Source: Kribbella steppae
GTDB taxonomy: Bacteria > Actinomycetota > Actinomycetes > Propionibacteriales > Kribbellaceae
DNA length: 64,000 nucleotides
Reading direction: 5' to 3'
NCBI RefSeq assembly: GCF_004342025.1
Contig: NZ_SLWN01000006.1
Span: forward strand, 62,001-126,000
Under the pieces are notes generated by a model. It was given only the letters and a program-made list of their open reading frames with translations, did no database searches and had not been told where the DNA came from. Below are positions 34,449 to 42,923 of this stretch, piece after piece. Position 1 is the first letter of the stretch. Each line of letters opens with the position of its first letter. The position numbers and the translations under genes were made by a program.

Positions 34449-35309
34449 TCACAAGAGGTTGAGGGTGGTGCGGAGGTTGGGGAGGTGGTGGATGAGGGGT
34501 TTGGGCGGCGTAGCGGTGGTGACGAGGGAGAGCGTGAGGCGGTAGCGGAAGGGGGCGGGGGTGAGGCGCTCGCCCGGGCGGAGCTCGGCGGCGAGGGCGC
34601 TGCGGGGGATCAGGGCGAGTTGGGTACGGCGGCGGGCCATGGCGATCGTGGTGCTCAGGGTCACGCCGCGGCGGGGGACGGCGCCGAGGGCGACCAGGCG
34701 GGCGTGGATCTCCTCGGCGCCGCGGTCGTAGGTGGAGAACGGGATCGGGCGATCCTTCAACGGCTGTTTGCCGCGGCCGGGTGGGGTCGCGCCGGGTGGG
34801 ACGAACAGGACGAGTTCGTCGCGGCCGACCCGGCGGGCGATGGTGCCGCGGGGCAGTGTCATCTGGTCGGCGATGGCGATGAACGCGGCGTCCATCGTGC
34901 CCTCGGCGATCCGTTCGACCAGGAAGTGGCCGTGGTCGACCTGCTGCTGGATGTCCAGGTCCGGTAGGTCCGCGTCGAGGACCGGGAACAGGATGGGCGC
35001 CAGGCTGGCGAAGGTGCCGATCACCAACCGGTGACCCGCGGCGGCCTCGCGGGTGGCGGCGTACACGTCCTCGAGGTGGCCGAGGATGTGGTCGGCGCGG
35101 CGGCCGAGCTCAGCGCCGGCCGGGGTGGGGCGGGCGCCGCGGGTGTCGCGTTCGAACAGCTTGGTGCCGCACATCCGCTCGAGCCGGGCCAGTCGCTGTG
35201 ATGCCGACGGTTGCGAGATGCGTAGTTCACGGGCCGCGGTGCCGACCGCGCCGGTCCGGGTGATCGCCTGTACCAGCCGCAGGTCGTCGACCGATGGTAA
35301 TGAGGCCAT
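34449..35309 (-). CDS. LysR-family transcriptional regulator
   Basis: A 286-residue regulator from ATG 35309. The N-terminal winged helix has DDLRLVQAITRTGAVGTAAR and ISQPSASQRLARLERMCGTK, with FERDTRG after it. The effector domain (about 90-280) has the two Rossmann-like halves. The gene diverges from an MFS efflux-type gene, and a perfect CCATAGG-N5-CCTATGG palindrome sits on its start codon. The usual LysR logic would be self-repression and effector-dependent activation of the transporter. The effector is unknown. Confidence 0.88.
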   Translation of the reverse strand: MASLPSVDDLRLVQAITRTGAVGTAARELRISQPSASQRLARLERMCGTKLFERDTRGARPTPAGAELGRRADHILGHLEDVYAATREAAAGHRLVIGTFASLAPILFPVLDADLPDLDIQQQVDHGHFLVERIAEGTMDAAFIAIADQMTLPRGTIARRVGRDELVLFVPPGATPPGRGKQPLKDRPIPFSTYDRGAEEIHARLVALGAVPRRGVTLSTTIAMARRRTQLALIPRSALAAELRPGERLTPAPFRYRLTLSLVTTATPPKPLIHHLPNLRTTLNLL

Positions 35310-35324
35310 AGGTCCAGCCTATGG
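35306..35324. promoter_or_regulatory. LysR-type palindrome between lysR and the MFS gene
   Basis: CCATAGG-TCCAG-CCTATGG is a perfect 7-bp inverted repeat with a 5-bp spacer. It contains the ATA-N9-TAT pattern expected for a LysR T-N11-A box. It overlaps the LysR start codon and lies about 60 bp before the MFS ATG. Confidence 0.65.
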
Positions 35325-35382
35325 CAACCACCAAGCATCGGCCGGGTACCCGGACTGCTTGATAACTCTAAGAATCAAAGGC

Positions 35383-36603
35383 ATGAGAGCCCGGAGCGAA
35401 GCGCTCGCACTGCTGGCGGGTAGCGGTGTGGCGGACCTGGCCCTCCGGATGACGCAGGTAGCGTTGCCGCTGGTGATCCTCCACGAGACCGGTTCCATCG
35501 CTGCTACCGGGCTGGTCGGCGGTGCGTCCGGCGTACCGGTGCTGCTGTCGCCGTGGTGGGCCAGGAGGGCGCGGCAGTGGGTGGACTCGGGTCCACGGCT
35601 CGCTGTGGTTGCAGCCATCCAGGCACTGGCCCTGGCCGCCGTGCCGGTCGCAGCCACGCTAGGACTCCTCACACCCGAGTTGCTCGTCGTCAGCGGTCTA
35701 CTGCTCGGGTGTGGCGAAGCTCTGTCCACACCAGGACGGTCAGCGCTCTTGGCTGACACCGGAGACCGGTGGGGTGAGGGCAAGGCCGTCGTACTGCTCA
35801 CCTGGCAGGACGGACTCCGCAGGATCGGGATGATGGTCGGACCGTTCATCGGAGCCTTTGCGGTGTCGACAGGATTGACCAACGGCCTGCTGTGGGTGGA
35901 GGCGGTCGCTGTTGTGGCAGCAGGGCTCCTGGCTTGCAGTGTGAAGGCAGAGCGCGCTCCTGCAGGCGCAGCGACCCCTTCGATCCGTGCCAGCCTGAGA
36001 GGCCGTCCCGACGTGCTCTACGGCTGGATAGTCCGTGGGACCGGCTGCGTGACCTGGTTCGCCTTCACGCTCGGCCTGTCGGTGATCGGTGCGCAGCGCG
36101 GTGAGCCCGGTGTCTACCTGGCTGCCGGCATGACTGGGTACGGCGTCGGTTCCGTCATCGGTACGGCGATCTCGTTGGCCGTCGTACGTCGTCTTCCGCC
36201 AGTACCGCTGGCCGCGATGGCCTGGGCCTTCATGGGTTTGTGCTGGACCGCCATGGGGTTGTGGACGCACCCGGCGTTCATCGCGCTGATGGGCGGTCTT
36301 TCGGGCACGACCGTCGTCCTCGGGATCGCCGCGATCTCTGTCCTGATCACGCGATCCTCAGCCGGCGCCGAGCGGCGGGCGCTGCTGTCCGGGCAGACCG
36401 TGGTCGTCAACGCGGGGAGTTCCGCCGGAATGCTGGCCGGTGGACCCATCATCGCGGCGGCCGGAGCCGAGCACGCCCTGGTCGGCGCCGGGTTGCTCAC
36501 CACGCTCGTCGCGCTGGTAATCCTGGTGAAAGCCAGACCGCTGCAGTGCGACACTGCGGATCATGTCCGAGATCGTGATCACCACACTGGCCGAGCGGCC
36601 TGA
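35383..36603 (+). CDS. MFS transporter, drug-efflux-like
   Basis: A 406-residue protein with about twelve hydrophobic segments from ATG 35383; the open frame further upstream is antisense to the LysR gene. The start LALLAGSGVADLALRMTQVA and the motif WARRARQWVDSG between helices 2 and 3 fit a divergent MFS carrier. GRSALLADTGDRWGEGKAVV lies before helix 5. Substrate unknown. The divergent LysR gene and the shared palindrome suggest inducible export. The last 41 nt overlap the start of the acetyltransferase gene, so the two are likely co-transcribed. The C-terminal 20 residues are hydrophilic and read out of the overlap. Confidence 0.78.
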   Translation: MRARSEALALLAGSGVADLALRMTQVALPLVILHETGSIAATGLVGGASGVPVLLSPWWARRARQWVDSGPRLAVVAAIQALALAAVPVAATLGLLTPELLVVSGLLLGCGEALSTPGRSALLADTGDRWGEGKAVVLLTWQDGLRRIGMMVGPFIGAFAVSTGLTNGLLWVEAVAVVAAGLLACSVKAERAPAGAATPSIRASLRGRPDVLYGWIVRGTGCVTWFAFTLGLSVIGAQRGEPGVYLAAGMTGYGVGSVIGTAISLAVVRRLPPVPLAAMAWAFMGLCWTAMGLWTHPAFIALMGGLSGTTVVLGIAAISVLITRSSAGAERRALLSGQTVVVNAGSSAGMLAGGPIIAAAGAEHALVGAGLLTTLVALVILVKARPLQCDTADHVRDRDHHTGRAA

Positions 36604-37303
36604 GGTCACCGGCTGGCTGGGTGACTTCTGGAACGTCTGGCCGCAGTTCATGTTGCAGGACCTGGTCGCCGACGCGCTGATCGGCCAGGTGGCGCAGGAG
36701 TTCGCGGACCAGTGCCTGATCGCGACCGAGGACGGCGAACTGGTCGCCCACTCGCGCAGCATCCCGTTCGCGTTCCCGCTCGAGGACCGGACCGAACTGC
36801 CGTCGCGCGGCTGGGACCAGGTGCTGCAGTGGGGGTTCGAGGATCTCCGCTTCGAGCGGGAGACGAACGTGTCCAGCGCCCTGGAGATCGTGATCAAGCC
36901 GACGCACCTCGGCCGCGGACTGTCCTACCGGATGCTGCAGGCGATGCGCGACGCGGTGAAGGCGAAGGGCCACACCACCCTCTACGCCCCGGTCCGGCCG
37001 AACGGGAAGACCGACGCCCGGATGCCGATGACGCAGTACGTCGAACAGGTCCGCGAGGACGGTCTGCCGACCGACCCGTGGTTGCGCGTCCACGTGAAGG
37101 CCGGCGGCAAGATCCTGAAGGTCGCCACGACCTCGATGCTGATCGCCGGCTCCCTGGCCGAATGGCGCACCTGGACCGGCCTCCCGTTCGACCGCACCGG
37201 CGAGGTCATCGTCCCCAAGGCCCTGGTCCCCGTCCTCGCCGACGTCGACCACGACCGAGCGATCTACGCCGAGCCCAACGTCTGGATCCAGCACGACCTC
37301 TGA
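36563..37303 (+). CDS. GNAT-family N-acetyltransferase
   Basis: A 246-residue protein from ATG 36563, overlapping the end of the MFS gene by 41 nt. The GNAT core is recognisable: LEIVIKPTHLGRGLSYRMLQ (strand 4 and the pyrophosphate loop GRGLS) and AVKAKGHTTLYAPVRPNGK after it. The first 70 residues hold a helical region, FWNVWPQFMLQDLVADALIG. The C-terminal part, including YVEQVREDGLPTDPWLRVHV, is longer than in simple GNATs and probably forms an acceptor site. Together with the exporter it may acetylate and expel a toxic amine. Acceptor unknown. Confidence 0.7.
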   Translation: MSEIVITTLAERPEVTGWLGDFWNVWPQFMLQDLVADALIGQVAQEFADQCLIATEDGELVAHSRSIPFAFPLEDRTELPSRGWDQVLQWGFEDLRFERETNVSSALEIVIKPTHLGRGLSYRMLQAMRDAVKAKGHTTLYAPVRPNGKTDARMPMTQYVEQVREDGLPTDPWLRVHVKAGGKILKVATTSMLIAGSLAEWRTWTGLPFDRTGEVIVPKALVPVLADVDHDRAIYAEPNVWIQHDL

Positions 37304-37304
37304 A

Positions 37305-37322
37305 ACCCCAACTAGTTGGGGT
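37305..37322. promoter_or_regulatory. Perfect 18-bp palindrome before the SnoaL-like gene
   Basis: ACCCCAACTAGTTGGGGT is perfectly self-complementary, with no spacer. It lies 1 bp after the acetyltransferase stop and 35 bp before the SnoaL-like ATG. With no loop it is a poor terminator and a good dimer operator. A LuxR-type regulator is encoded downstream of the SnoaL-like gene. Confidence 0.6.
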
Positions 37323-37357
37323 GCCGGGGAGGGCGTACAGCTCGGAGTATCAGTGGC

Positions 37358-37783
37358 ATGAGTACTACGGAAAGCAACAAGGCCACTGTCCGCGACCTGA
37401 TCGACGGGCTGTTCACGAAAGGGGACCTCGGCGCGGTCGACACCTACTTCGCCGAGGACTTCGTCAATCATGATCCGCCGTTCGGGGTTGCGGCGGATCG
37501 CGAAGGGATGCGTGCTGCCGGGGCGATGATGCGGGCGGCGTTCCCGGACTGGCACAGCGAGCTGCACGAGTTGGTTGCCGAGGGCGACATCGTGGTCGAG
37601 CGGTTCACCGCCAGTGGGACGCAGCGCGGTGAGGTGATGGGGGTCGCGCCGACCGGGAAGACGGTGAGTCTGCCCGGGATCAACATCTTCCGGCTGCGGG
37701 ACGGTCTGGTGGTGGAACGCTGGGGCCGGCTGGACGAGCTCGGGTTCCTCCGGCAGCTAGGCCGCGTACCGGATCAGCCGTAG
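37358..37783 (+). CDS. SnoaL-like polyketide cyclase / ester cyclase fold protein
   Basis: A 141-residue protein from ATG 37358. The NTF2-like barrel is visible: KATVRDLIDGLFTKGDLGAV, YFAEDFVNHDPPFG, REGMRAAGAMMRAAFPDWHS, GDIVVERFTASGTQRGEVMG and KTVSLPGINIFRLRDGLVVE. These are the landmarks of the SnoaL-like ester cyclases, where Asp and His near NHD may be catalytic. Many members are small enzymes or binding proteins of unknown substrate. It is followed after 10 nt by a LuxR-type regulator on the same strand, and preceded by a palindrome that could be the operator. Confidence 0.82.
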   Translation: MSTTESNKATVRDLIDGLFTKGDLGAVDTYFAEDFVNHDPPFGVAADREGMRAAGAMMRAAFPDWHSELHELVAEGDIVVERFTASGTQRGEVMGVAPTGKTVSLPGINIFRLRDGLVVERWGRLDELGFLRQLGRVPDQP

Positions 37784-37793
37784 CATCGCGATC

Positions 37794-38834
37794 ATGGGGG
37801 CGGCGGATCGCCTGGAAGTGCTGATCCAGCGGTGCTACGCGGGGCTGGACGCCGATCAGCTGCGGTCCGAGACGCTGACCCGGCTGAAGAAGCTGATGAC
37901 CGTCGACGCGGCGTTCTTCGCGACGGTGGATCCGGCCACGATCCTGTTCACCTCCGCGAGTGCGGACGATCCGCTCGGTGACGTGACTGAGCAGTTCCTC
38001 CACAACGAGTTCGGTGCGGACGACGTGAACAAGTTCGCCACTCTCGCCGCCGCACCCGACCCAGTGAACTCGCTCGGCCACGCGACGAAGGGGGAGTGGC
38101 CGAGCAGCGCCCGGTACGTCGAAGTGATGCGGCCACTCGGCCTTGGCGACGAGCTCCGGGCCGCCCTGCTGTCGAACGGCCGCTGCTGGGGCGTCATCTG
38201 CCTGCACCGGGAGAACGCCACGACTGGCTTCTCGGAGCAGGAGCTTCAGCTGGTACGACGGCTTGGACCGCATCTCGCGGAGGGGCTACGACGAGGCCTG
38301 CTCGGCGGCTCGATAGCGCCTGTTGATGTCGGCCCAGGAGTCGTGGTCCTCGACAAAGCACAGCAGGTCGTGACGGTGAGTGCCGAAGCCGAGCACTGGA
38401 TGGCCGAGCTGGAGCCGGAGCGGCGGACTGAGTTGCCGGTTGCCATCAGAGCGGTGGCGGCGCAGCTCACCCGCGTCCACGAGCTGCCGACAGCTCCGGT
38501 GCTGAAGGTGCGGACGCCACACGGTCGGTGGCTCGCGCTCCATGCGTCGACACTGCGAGGAGCCGAAGGGCAGCGGACGGCGGTTGTCATCGAGCCGGCC
38601 ACGGCGGCGCAGCTCGGGTCGTTCCTGCTTGACCTACACGGGCTGACAGCGGCTCAGCAGCGCGTCACCGAGCTCCTGCTGAAGGGCTACTCGACCCGGC
38701 AGATCGTCGACCGGTTGTGCCTGTCCCCGCACACGGTGCAGGAACACGTCCGGGCGGCCTTCGACAAGGTGGGCGTCGGCAGTCGTCGTGAACTGGTGAC
38801 GGCCTTGCTCACAGGGTCCGCATCACCCGGATGA
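37794..38834 (+). CDS. LuxR-family regulator with N-terminal GAF-like domain
   Basis: A 346-residue protein from ATG 37794, 10 nt after the SnoaL-like gene. Residues about 10-165 form a GAF-like sensor (LTRLKKLMTVDAAFFATVDP and LSNGRCWGVICLHRENAT). A middle domain with VVLDKAQQVVTVSAEAEHWM and LALHASTLR is PAS-like. The C-terminal LuxR helix-turn-helix (about 275-340) has LTAAQQRVTELLLKGYSTRQ and LSPHTVQEHVRAAFDKVGVG. It is likely a one-component sensor of an unknown small molecule. Its 3' end overlaps the DUF5703 gene on the other strand by 26 nt. Confidence 0.85.
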   Translation: MGAADRLEVLIQRCYAGLDADQLRSETLTRLKKLMTVDAAFFATVDPATILFTSASADDPLGDVTEQFLHNEFGADDVNKFATLAAAPDPVNSLGHATKGEWPSSARYVEVMRPLGLGDELRAALLSNGRCWGVICLHRENATTGFSEQELQLVRRLGPHLAEGLRRGLLGGSIAPVDVGPGVVVLDKAQQVVTVSAEAEHWMAELEPERRTELPVAIRAVAAQLTRVHELPTAPVLKVRTPHGRWLALHASTLRGAEGQRTAVVIEPATAAQLGSFLLDLHGLTAAQQRVTELLLKGYSTRQIVDRLCLSPHTVQEHVRAAFDKVGVGSRRELVTALLTGSASPG

Positions 38835-38994
38835 TCCGGCGCCGGAGCCAGACCCGTCGCGTCCCGTCCGGGTAGCGACGGAGCCGGGCCAGTTCCCAGC
38901 CGCCGTACTCGGCGTGCTCCGTCAGCAACCGGCGGACGGCGCCGCGCGACTCCGTCCTGGACACCTCGAACTGTTGCAGTTCGTATTCGGCCAT
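38809..38994 (-). CDS. DUF5703 family small protein
   Basis: A 61-residue basic protein from ATG 38994, with GGAGGTGCGG directly upstream. It reads MAEYELQQFEVSRTESRGAV, then RRLLTEHAEYGGWELARLRR and YPDGTRRVWLRRRIIRVMRT. This is the actinobacterial DUF5703 family, with no known function. It follows the aldo/keto reductase gene by 19 nt on the same strand. The 3' end overlaps the LuxR gene. Confidence 0.8.
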   Translation of the reverse strand: MAEYELQQFEVSRTESRGAVRRLLTEHAEYGGWELARLRRYPDGTRRVWLRRRIIRVMRTL

Positions 38995-39013
38995 CCGCAC
39001 CTCCAGTACCGCT

Positions 39014-39955
39014 CTACGACACGTCCTCCAGCGCTGCGACGATCGCGGGCGGGAGAGTGAGCTCCTCCACACCCAGGACCGACTTGAGCTGCATCGCCGT
39101 CCGGGCTCCGACGATCGCCGCCGACACCCCCGGCCGGTCCCGCACCCAGGTGAGCGCCACCTCGAGCGGTGTCCAGCCGAGCCCGTCGGCGGCTCGTGCG
39201 ACTGCCTCCACGATGCCCGAACCGCGGCCGTCGAGGTAGGGGTCGACGAATCTGGACAGATGCTGAGATGCCGCCCGGGAGTCCGCCGGGATACCGGTGC
39301 GGTACTTCCCAGTCAACACACCGCGGCCAAGCGGCGACCACGCCAGCACCCCGATCCCCAGCCCGCCGGCCGCCCGGATCGCGTCCGCCTCGGCGTCCCG
39401 GGCGAGCAGCGAGTACTCCACCTGGTTCGACACCGGGACCGCACGACCGGGCCACGCCTGCTGCCAGGTGACGGCCCGGGCCGACTTCCAGCCCGCGTAG
39501 TTCGAGACACCGACATACCGGACCTTGCCCGAGTTCACCGCGTGGTCGAGCGCTGACAGCGTCTCTTCCAGCGGTACGTCGTCCGACCAGGTGTGCAGCT
39601 GCCACAGGTCGATGTAGTCGACGTTCAGCCGGCGCAGCGAGCCCTCCAGATCGCGCAGCAGGGCACCGCGGGAGGTGTCGGTGATCCGCTCGCCCCGGCG
39701 GACGCTGAAGCCCGCCTTGGTCGCGATCACCAGGTCGTCGCGGTCCACCACGTCACCGAGGAGCGAGCCGATCAATCGCTCGCTGTCACCATCGCCGTAC
39801 GCCGCCGCAGTGTCGATCAGCGTGCCACCGGCGGCCACGAACGCGGCGAGCTGCTCGCGCGCCTCGTGCTCGTCGGTGTCACGCCCCCAGGACATGGTGC
39901 CGAGGCCGAGACGGCTCACCGCCAGTCCACTGTGACCGAGATAGCGCTGCTGCAT
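39014..39955 (-). CDS. Aldo/keto reductase
   Basis: A 313-residue NADPH-dependent reductase from ATG 39955. The catalytic tetrad is seen: Asp and Tyr in LIDTAAAYGDGDSE, Lys in VIATKAGF, and His in WQLHTWSDDV. The barrel ends with VGVSNYAGW, the LARDAEADAIRAAGGLGIGV strand and the cofactor segment SAAIVGARTAMQLKSVLG. The enzyme class reduces aldehydes and ketones; the substrate cannot be stated. It is followed by DUF5703, and on the other side diverges from the luciferase-like oxidoreductase with about 50 nt between starts. Confidence 0.88.
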   Translation of the reverse strand: MQQRYLGHSGLAVSRLGLGTMSWGRDTDEHEAREQLAAFVAAGGTLIDTAAAYGDGDSERLIGSLLGDVVDRDDLVIATKAGFSVRRGERITDTSRGALLRDLEGSLRRLNVDYIDLWQLHTWSDDVPLEETLSALDHAVNSGKVRYVGVSNYAGWKSARAVTWQQAWPGRAVPVSNQVEYSLLARDAEADAIRAAGGLGIGVLAWSPLGRGVLTGKYRTGIPADSRAASQHLSRFVDPYLDGRGSGIVEAVARAADGLGWTPLEVALTWVRDRPGVSAAIVGARTAMQLKSVLGVEELTLPPAIVAALEDVS

Positions 39956-40006
39956 GAGCCGAGCCTATTGGCCGCCACCGACAACGGCTCGTTAGGCTCG
40001 CCTGTC

Positions 40007-41071
40007 ATGCGACTCGGACTCAACATCGGCTTCGTCTTCGGTGGCGACGACCACTTGAATCATCTGAGGCTGGTGAAGGAGGCCGAAGCACTCGGTTTCT
40101 CGGTCACCTGGGCCGCGGAGGCGTACGGCTCGGACGCCGCCACGCTGCTGACCTGGATCGCCGCCCAGACCTCGACCATCGACGTCGGTGCCGCGGTGTT
40201 CCAGATCCCGGCCCGGACCCCGGCGATGACCGCGATGACCGCGGCGACCATCGACCAACTGTCCGGCGGCCGGTTCCGGCTCGGCCTCGGCGTGTCCGGA
40301 CCGCAGGTGTCCGAGGGCTGGCACGGCGTACGGTTCGACAAACCGCTGGCCCGCACCCGGGAGTACGTCGCCATCGTGAACGCGGCGATGCGACGTGAGA
40401 CGGTGGTCTTCGAGGGCGAGCACTTCACGCTGCCGCTGCCCGACGGCCCGGGCAAGCCGCTGAAGCTGTCCATCCACCCGCTCCGCGACCATGTACCGGT
40501 GTACCTGGCCGCGGTCGGCCCGAAGAACCTCGAGCTGGCCGGCGAGATCGCCGATGGCTGGCTCGGCATCCTGAACGACCCCGCCTATCTGGGAGAGCAG
40601 TTGAAACACATCGCGACGGGCCGCCAGAAATCGGCACAAGCCCGTCAGGAGGGACTCGACGGCTTCGACGTCGTCGCGTCCGTGCCGGTGATGACCGGCG
40701 ACGACCTGCAGGCCGCGGCCGACCCGATCCGCGGGTACGCCGCGCTCTACATCGGCGGTATGGGCAGCCGGGAGAAGAACTTCTACAACGCCCTGGCCGT
40801 CCGGATGGGGTTCGCCGAGGAGGCCAAGCGGATCCAGGACCTGTACCTGGGCAAGCAGCACCGCGACGCGATGGCCGCCGTACCGCACGGGTTCATCGAC
40901 TCGATCTCGCTGCTCGGCGGCAAGGAGCGGATGGCCGAGAAGCTCACCGCGTACGCCGAGGCCGGGGCGACCACGGTCGCACTGACCCCGTTCGCGTCGA
41001 CGGTGGAGCAGCGGATCGCCGACCTGCACACCGTCGCCGAGGCGCTCGAGCTCGCCGGGGTCGGTGACTGA
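40007..41071 (+). CDS. LLM-class (luciferase-like) F420-dependent oxidoreductase
   Basis: A 354-residue TIM-barrel enzyme from ATG 40007. The start MRLGLNIGFVFGGDDHLNHL and the segments LGFSVTWAAEAYGSDAATLL, FQIPARTPAMTAMTAATIDQ and LSGGRFRLGLGVSGPQVSEG are typical of the F420-dependent LLM group. YLAAVGPKNLELAGEIADGW closes the cofactor site. In actinobacteria this group uses F420 to oxidise or reduce small molecules. It ends 6 nt before uppP, so the two are probably co-transcribed. The actual substrate is unknown. Divergent from the aldo/keto reductase. Confidence 0.85.
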   Translation: MRLGLNIGFVFGGDDHLNHLRLVKEAEALGFSVTWAAEAYGSDAATLLTWIAAQTSTIDVGAAVFQIPARTPAMTAMTAATIDQLSGGRFRLGLGVSGPQVSEGWHGVRFDKPLARTREYVAIVNAAMRRETVVFEGEHFTLPLPDGPGKPLKLSIHPLRDHVPVYLAAVGPKNLELAGEIADGWLGILNDPAYLGEQLKHIATGRQKSAQARQEGLDGFDVVASVPVMTGDDLQAAADPIRGYAALYIGGMGSREKNFYNALAVRMGFAEEAKRIQDLYLGKQHRDAMAAVPHGFIDSISLLGGKERMAEKLTAYAEAGATTVALTPFASTVEQRIADLHTVAEALELAGVGD

Positions 41072-41077
41072 ACCTCC

Positions 41078-41905
41078 ATGACCATCTGGGACGCCATCAT
41101 CCTCGGCATCGTCGAGGGGCTCACCGAATTCCTCCCGGTGTCCAGCACCGGGCACCTCACCATCGCGTCGAAGATGCTCGGCTACCAGATCGACGAGCCG
41201 AGCATCACCGCGTTCACCGCGGTGATCCAGTTCGGCGCGATCGCGGCCGTGGTGCTGTTCATGTGGAAGGACATCAGCCGGTACGCCGTCGCCTGGTTCA
41301 AGGGGATCCGGCACCCCGAGTACCGGGGTGAGTTCGATCACCGGATGGGCTGGTTCGTGATCGTCGGCTCGCTGCCGATCTGCATCGTCGGATACCTCGG
41401 CCGGGACATCATCTCCGGTCCGCTGCGCAGCATGTGGTGGGTCGCCGCGTCGCTGATCGGCTGGTCGTTCGTGATGATCGGGGCGGAGCGGCTGGGCAGC
41501 AAGAGCCGGCCGCTGACCAGGATCACCCTGATCGACGCGATCGTCATGGGCATCGTCCAGTGCCTGGCGCTGATCCCCGGGGTCTCGCGCTCGGGTGCGA
41601 CCATCTCGGGCGGCCTGTTCTGCGGACTCGACCGGGTCGCGGCGACGAAGATGGCCTTCCTGCTCGGCATTCCGGCGCTGGTCGGGGCCGCGGTGTTCGA
41701 GCTCCCGCACGCCCTCGACGGTGACGTCGGGCTGGTGCCGGTGCTGGTCGGGACCGTGGTCAGCTTCGTGGTCGCCTACGCGTCGGTGGCCTGGCTGCTG
41801 AAGTTCGTCGCCAAGCACACCATCGAGGTGTTCGCGTTCTACCGGATCCTGGTCGGCATCGTCATCATCATCCTGCTGGCCACCAGCACGATCACCGCGA
41901 CCTAG
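41078..41905 (+). CDS. uppP: Undecaprenyl-diphosphatase (UppP/BacA)
   Basis: A 275-residue integral membrane enzyme from ATG 41078. The two signature motifs are present: EGLTEFLPVSSTGH (residues 13-26) and IPGVSRSGATISGG (about 165-180). It removes a phosphate from undecaprenyl diphosphate on the outer face of the membrane so that the carrier can be reused for peptidoglycan and other wall polymers; overexpression gives bacitracin resistance. About eight membrane helices are seen. The position just before the histidine phosphatase / DUF3090 / SCO1664 / mshC cluster matches the mycobacterial order Rv2136c to Rv2130c, here interrupted by corA on the other strand. Confidence 0.93.
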   Translation: MTIWDAIILGIVEGLTEFLPVSSTGHLTIASKMLGYQIDEPSITAFTAVIQFGAIAAVVLFMWKDISRYAVAWFKGIRHPEYRGEFDHRMGWFVIVGSLPICIVGYLGRDIISGPLRSMWWVAASLIGWSFVMIGAERLGSKSRPLTRITLIDAIVMGIVQCLALIPGVSRSGATISGGLFCGLDRVAATKMAFLLGIPALVGAAVFELPHALDGDVGLVPVLVGTVVSFVVAYASVAWLLKFVAKHTIEVFAFYRILVGIVIIILLATSTITAT

Positions 41906-42876
41906 AGCCAGCCGACCTTCCGGAAGAAGCGGTACATGGTGACGCAGGCGACCGCCATCACGAGCAGGATGGCGTAGTACCCGAAGTGCCAGCGCAGCTC
42001 TGGCATGTTGTCGAAGTTCATCCCGTAGATCCCGGCCACCATGGTCGGGACCGCGGCGATGGCGACCCAGGCCGAGATCCGGCGCATGTCGTCGTTCTGC
42101 TGCACCGAGACGCGGGCCAGGTGTGCGCCCAGGGCCGAGCTGAGCAGCGTGTCGAGGGACTCGGTCTGGTCCGAGACGCGGCTGACGTGGTCGGCGACGT
42201 CGCGGAAGAACGGCGCGGCCGTCGGGCTGATCCCCGGTACGCCGTGCGCGAACTGCTCCATCGGTTCGCGCAGCGGTGCGATCGCGCGGCGCATCTCGAG
42301 TACCTCGCGCTTGAGCTTGTAGATCCGCTCGGCGTCGCTGGTGCGCTCGGGGGAGAACACCGACGACTCGACCTCGTCGACGTCGATCTCGACCTGCTCG
42401 GCGACGTCCTCGTACGCGTCGACCACCGAGTCGCAGATCGCCCACAGGACGGCGGCCGGCCCGTGACCGAGTATCGAGGCCCGCTCCTCGAGCTCCTGCC
42501 GGGCGGTGGCCAGTTCACCGCCTTCGCCGTGCCGGACGGTGACGACGTACCGGGGACCGACGAAGACGCTCAGCTGGCCGGTCTCCACGGCGTCGCCCTC
42601 GTCGACGTACCAGAGGGTGCGCAGTACGACGACGATCGCATCGCCGAAGCGCTCGACCTTGGGGCGCTGGTGGGCCTTGAGGGCGTCCTCGACGGCGAGC
42701 TCGTGCAGACCGAACAGCCGCTGGACCCGGCGCATCTCGGCGTCCGACGGCTCGTGCAGGCCGACCCAGCCGAAGCAGCGGCCGTCGTCGTCGATGGCCT
42801 GGGCAACGGTCTCGGGATCCCTGGGCAGGTCCTGCCGCTCGCCCTCGGCGTACACGCCGCAGTCCACGATCACCAC
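41902..42876 (-). CDS. corA: CorA-family magnesium/cobalt transport protein
   Basis: A 324-residue protein from ATG 42876 (sequence starts MVIVDCGVYAEGERQDLP). The large N-terminal cytoplasmic domain (about 1-250) is rich in acidic residues and helices. The pore is formed by a helix ending in the invariant GMN motif (YGMNFDNMPE) followed by the second helix YYAILLVMAVACVTMYRFFR and a basic tail. This is the CorA pattern; the family takes up Mg2+, with Co2+ and Ni2+ as weak substrates. It is convergent with uppP (4-nt overlap) and starts about 47 nt from the divergent histidine phosphatase gene. Confidence 0.93.
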   Translation of the reverse strand: MVIVDCGVYAEGERQDLPRDPETVAQAIDDDGRCFGWVGLHEPSDAEMRRVQRLFGLHELAVEDALKAHQRPKVERFGDAIVVVLRTLWYVDEGDAVETGQLSVFVGPRYVVTVRHGEGGELATARQELEERASILGHGPAAVLWAICDSVVDAYEDVAEQVEIDVDEVESSVFSPERTSDAERIYKLKREVLEMRRAIAPLREPMEQFAHGVPGISPTAAPFFRDVADHVSRVSDQTESLDTLLSSALGAHLARVSVQQNDDMRRISAWVAIAAVPTMVAGIYGMNFDNMPELRWHFGYYAILLVMAVACVTMYRFFRKVGWL

Positions 42877-42923
42877 TCCATCATGGCAGGCAGGACTTGC
42901 CCCGACCGGATAACGTGCAGGGC

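Noticed and set aside
39992..42445. An open frame of more than 800 codons on the minus strand across the LLM and uppP genes
   Set aside because: It is antisense to well supported genes, rich in Arg, Gly, Asp and His as expected from high-GC third positions, and has no motif.
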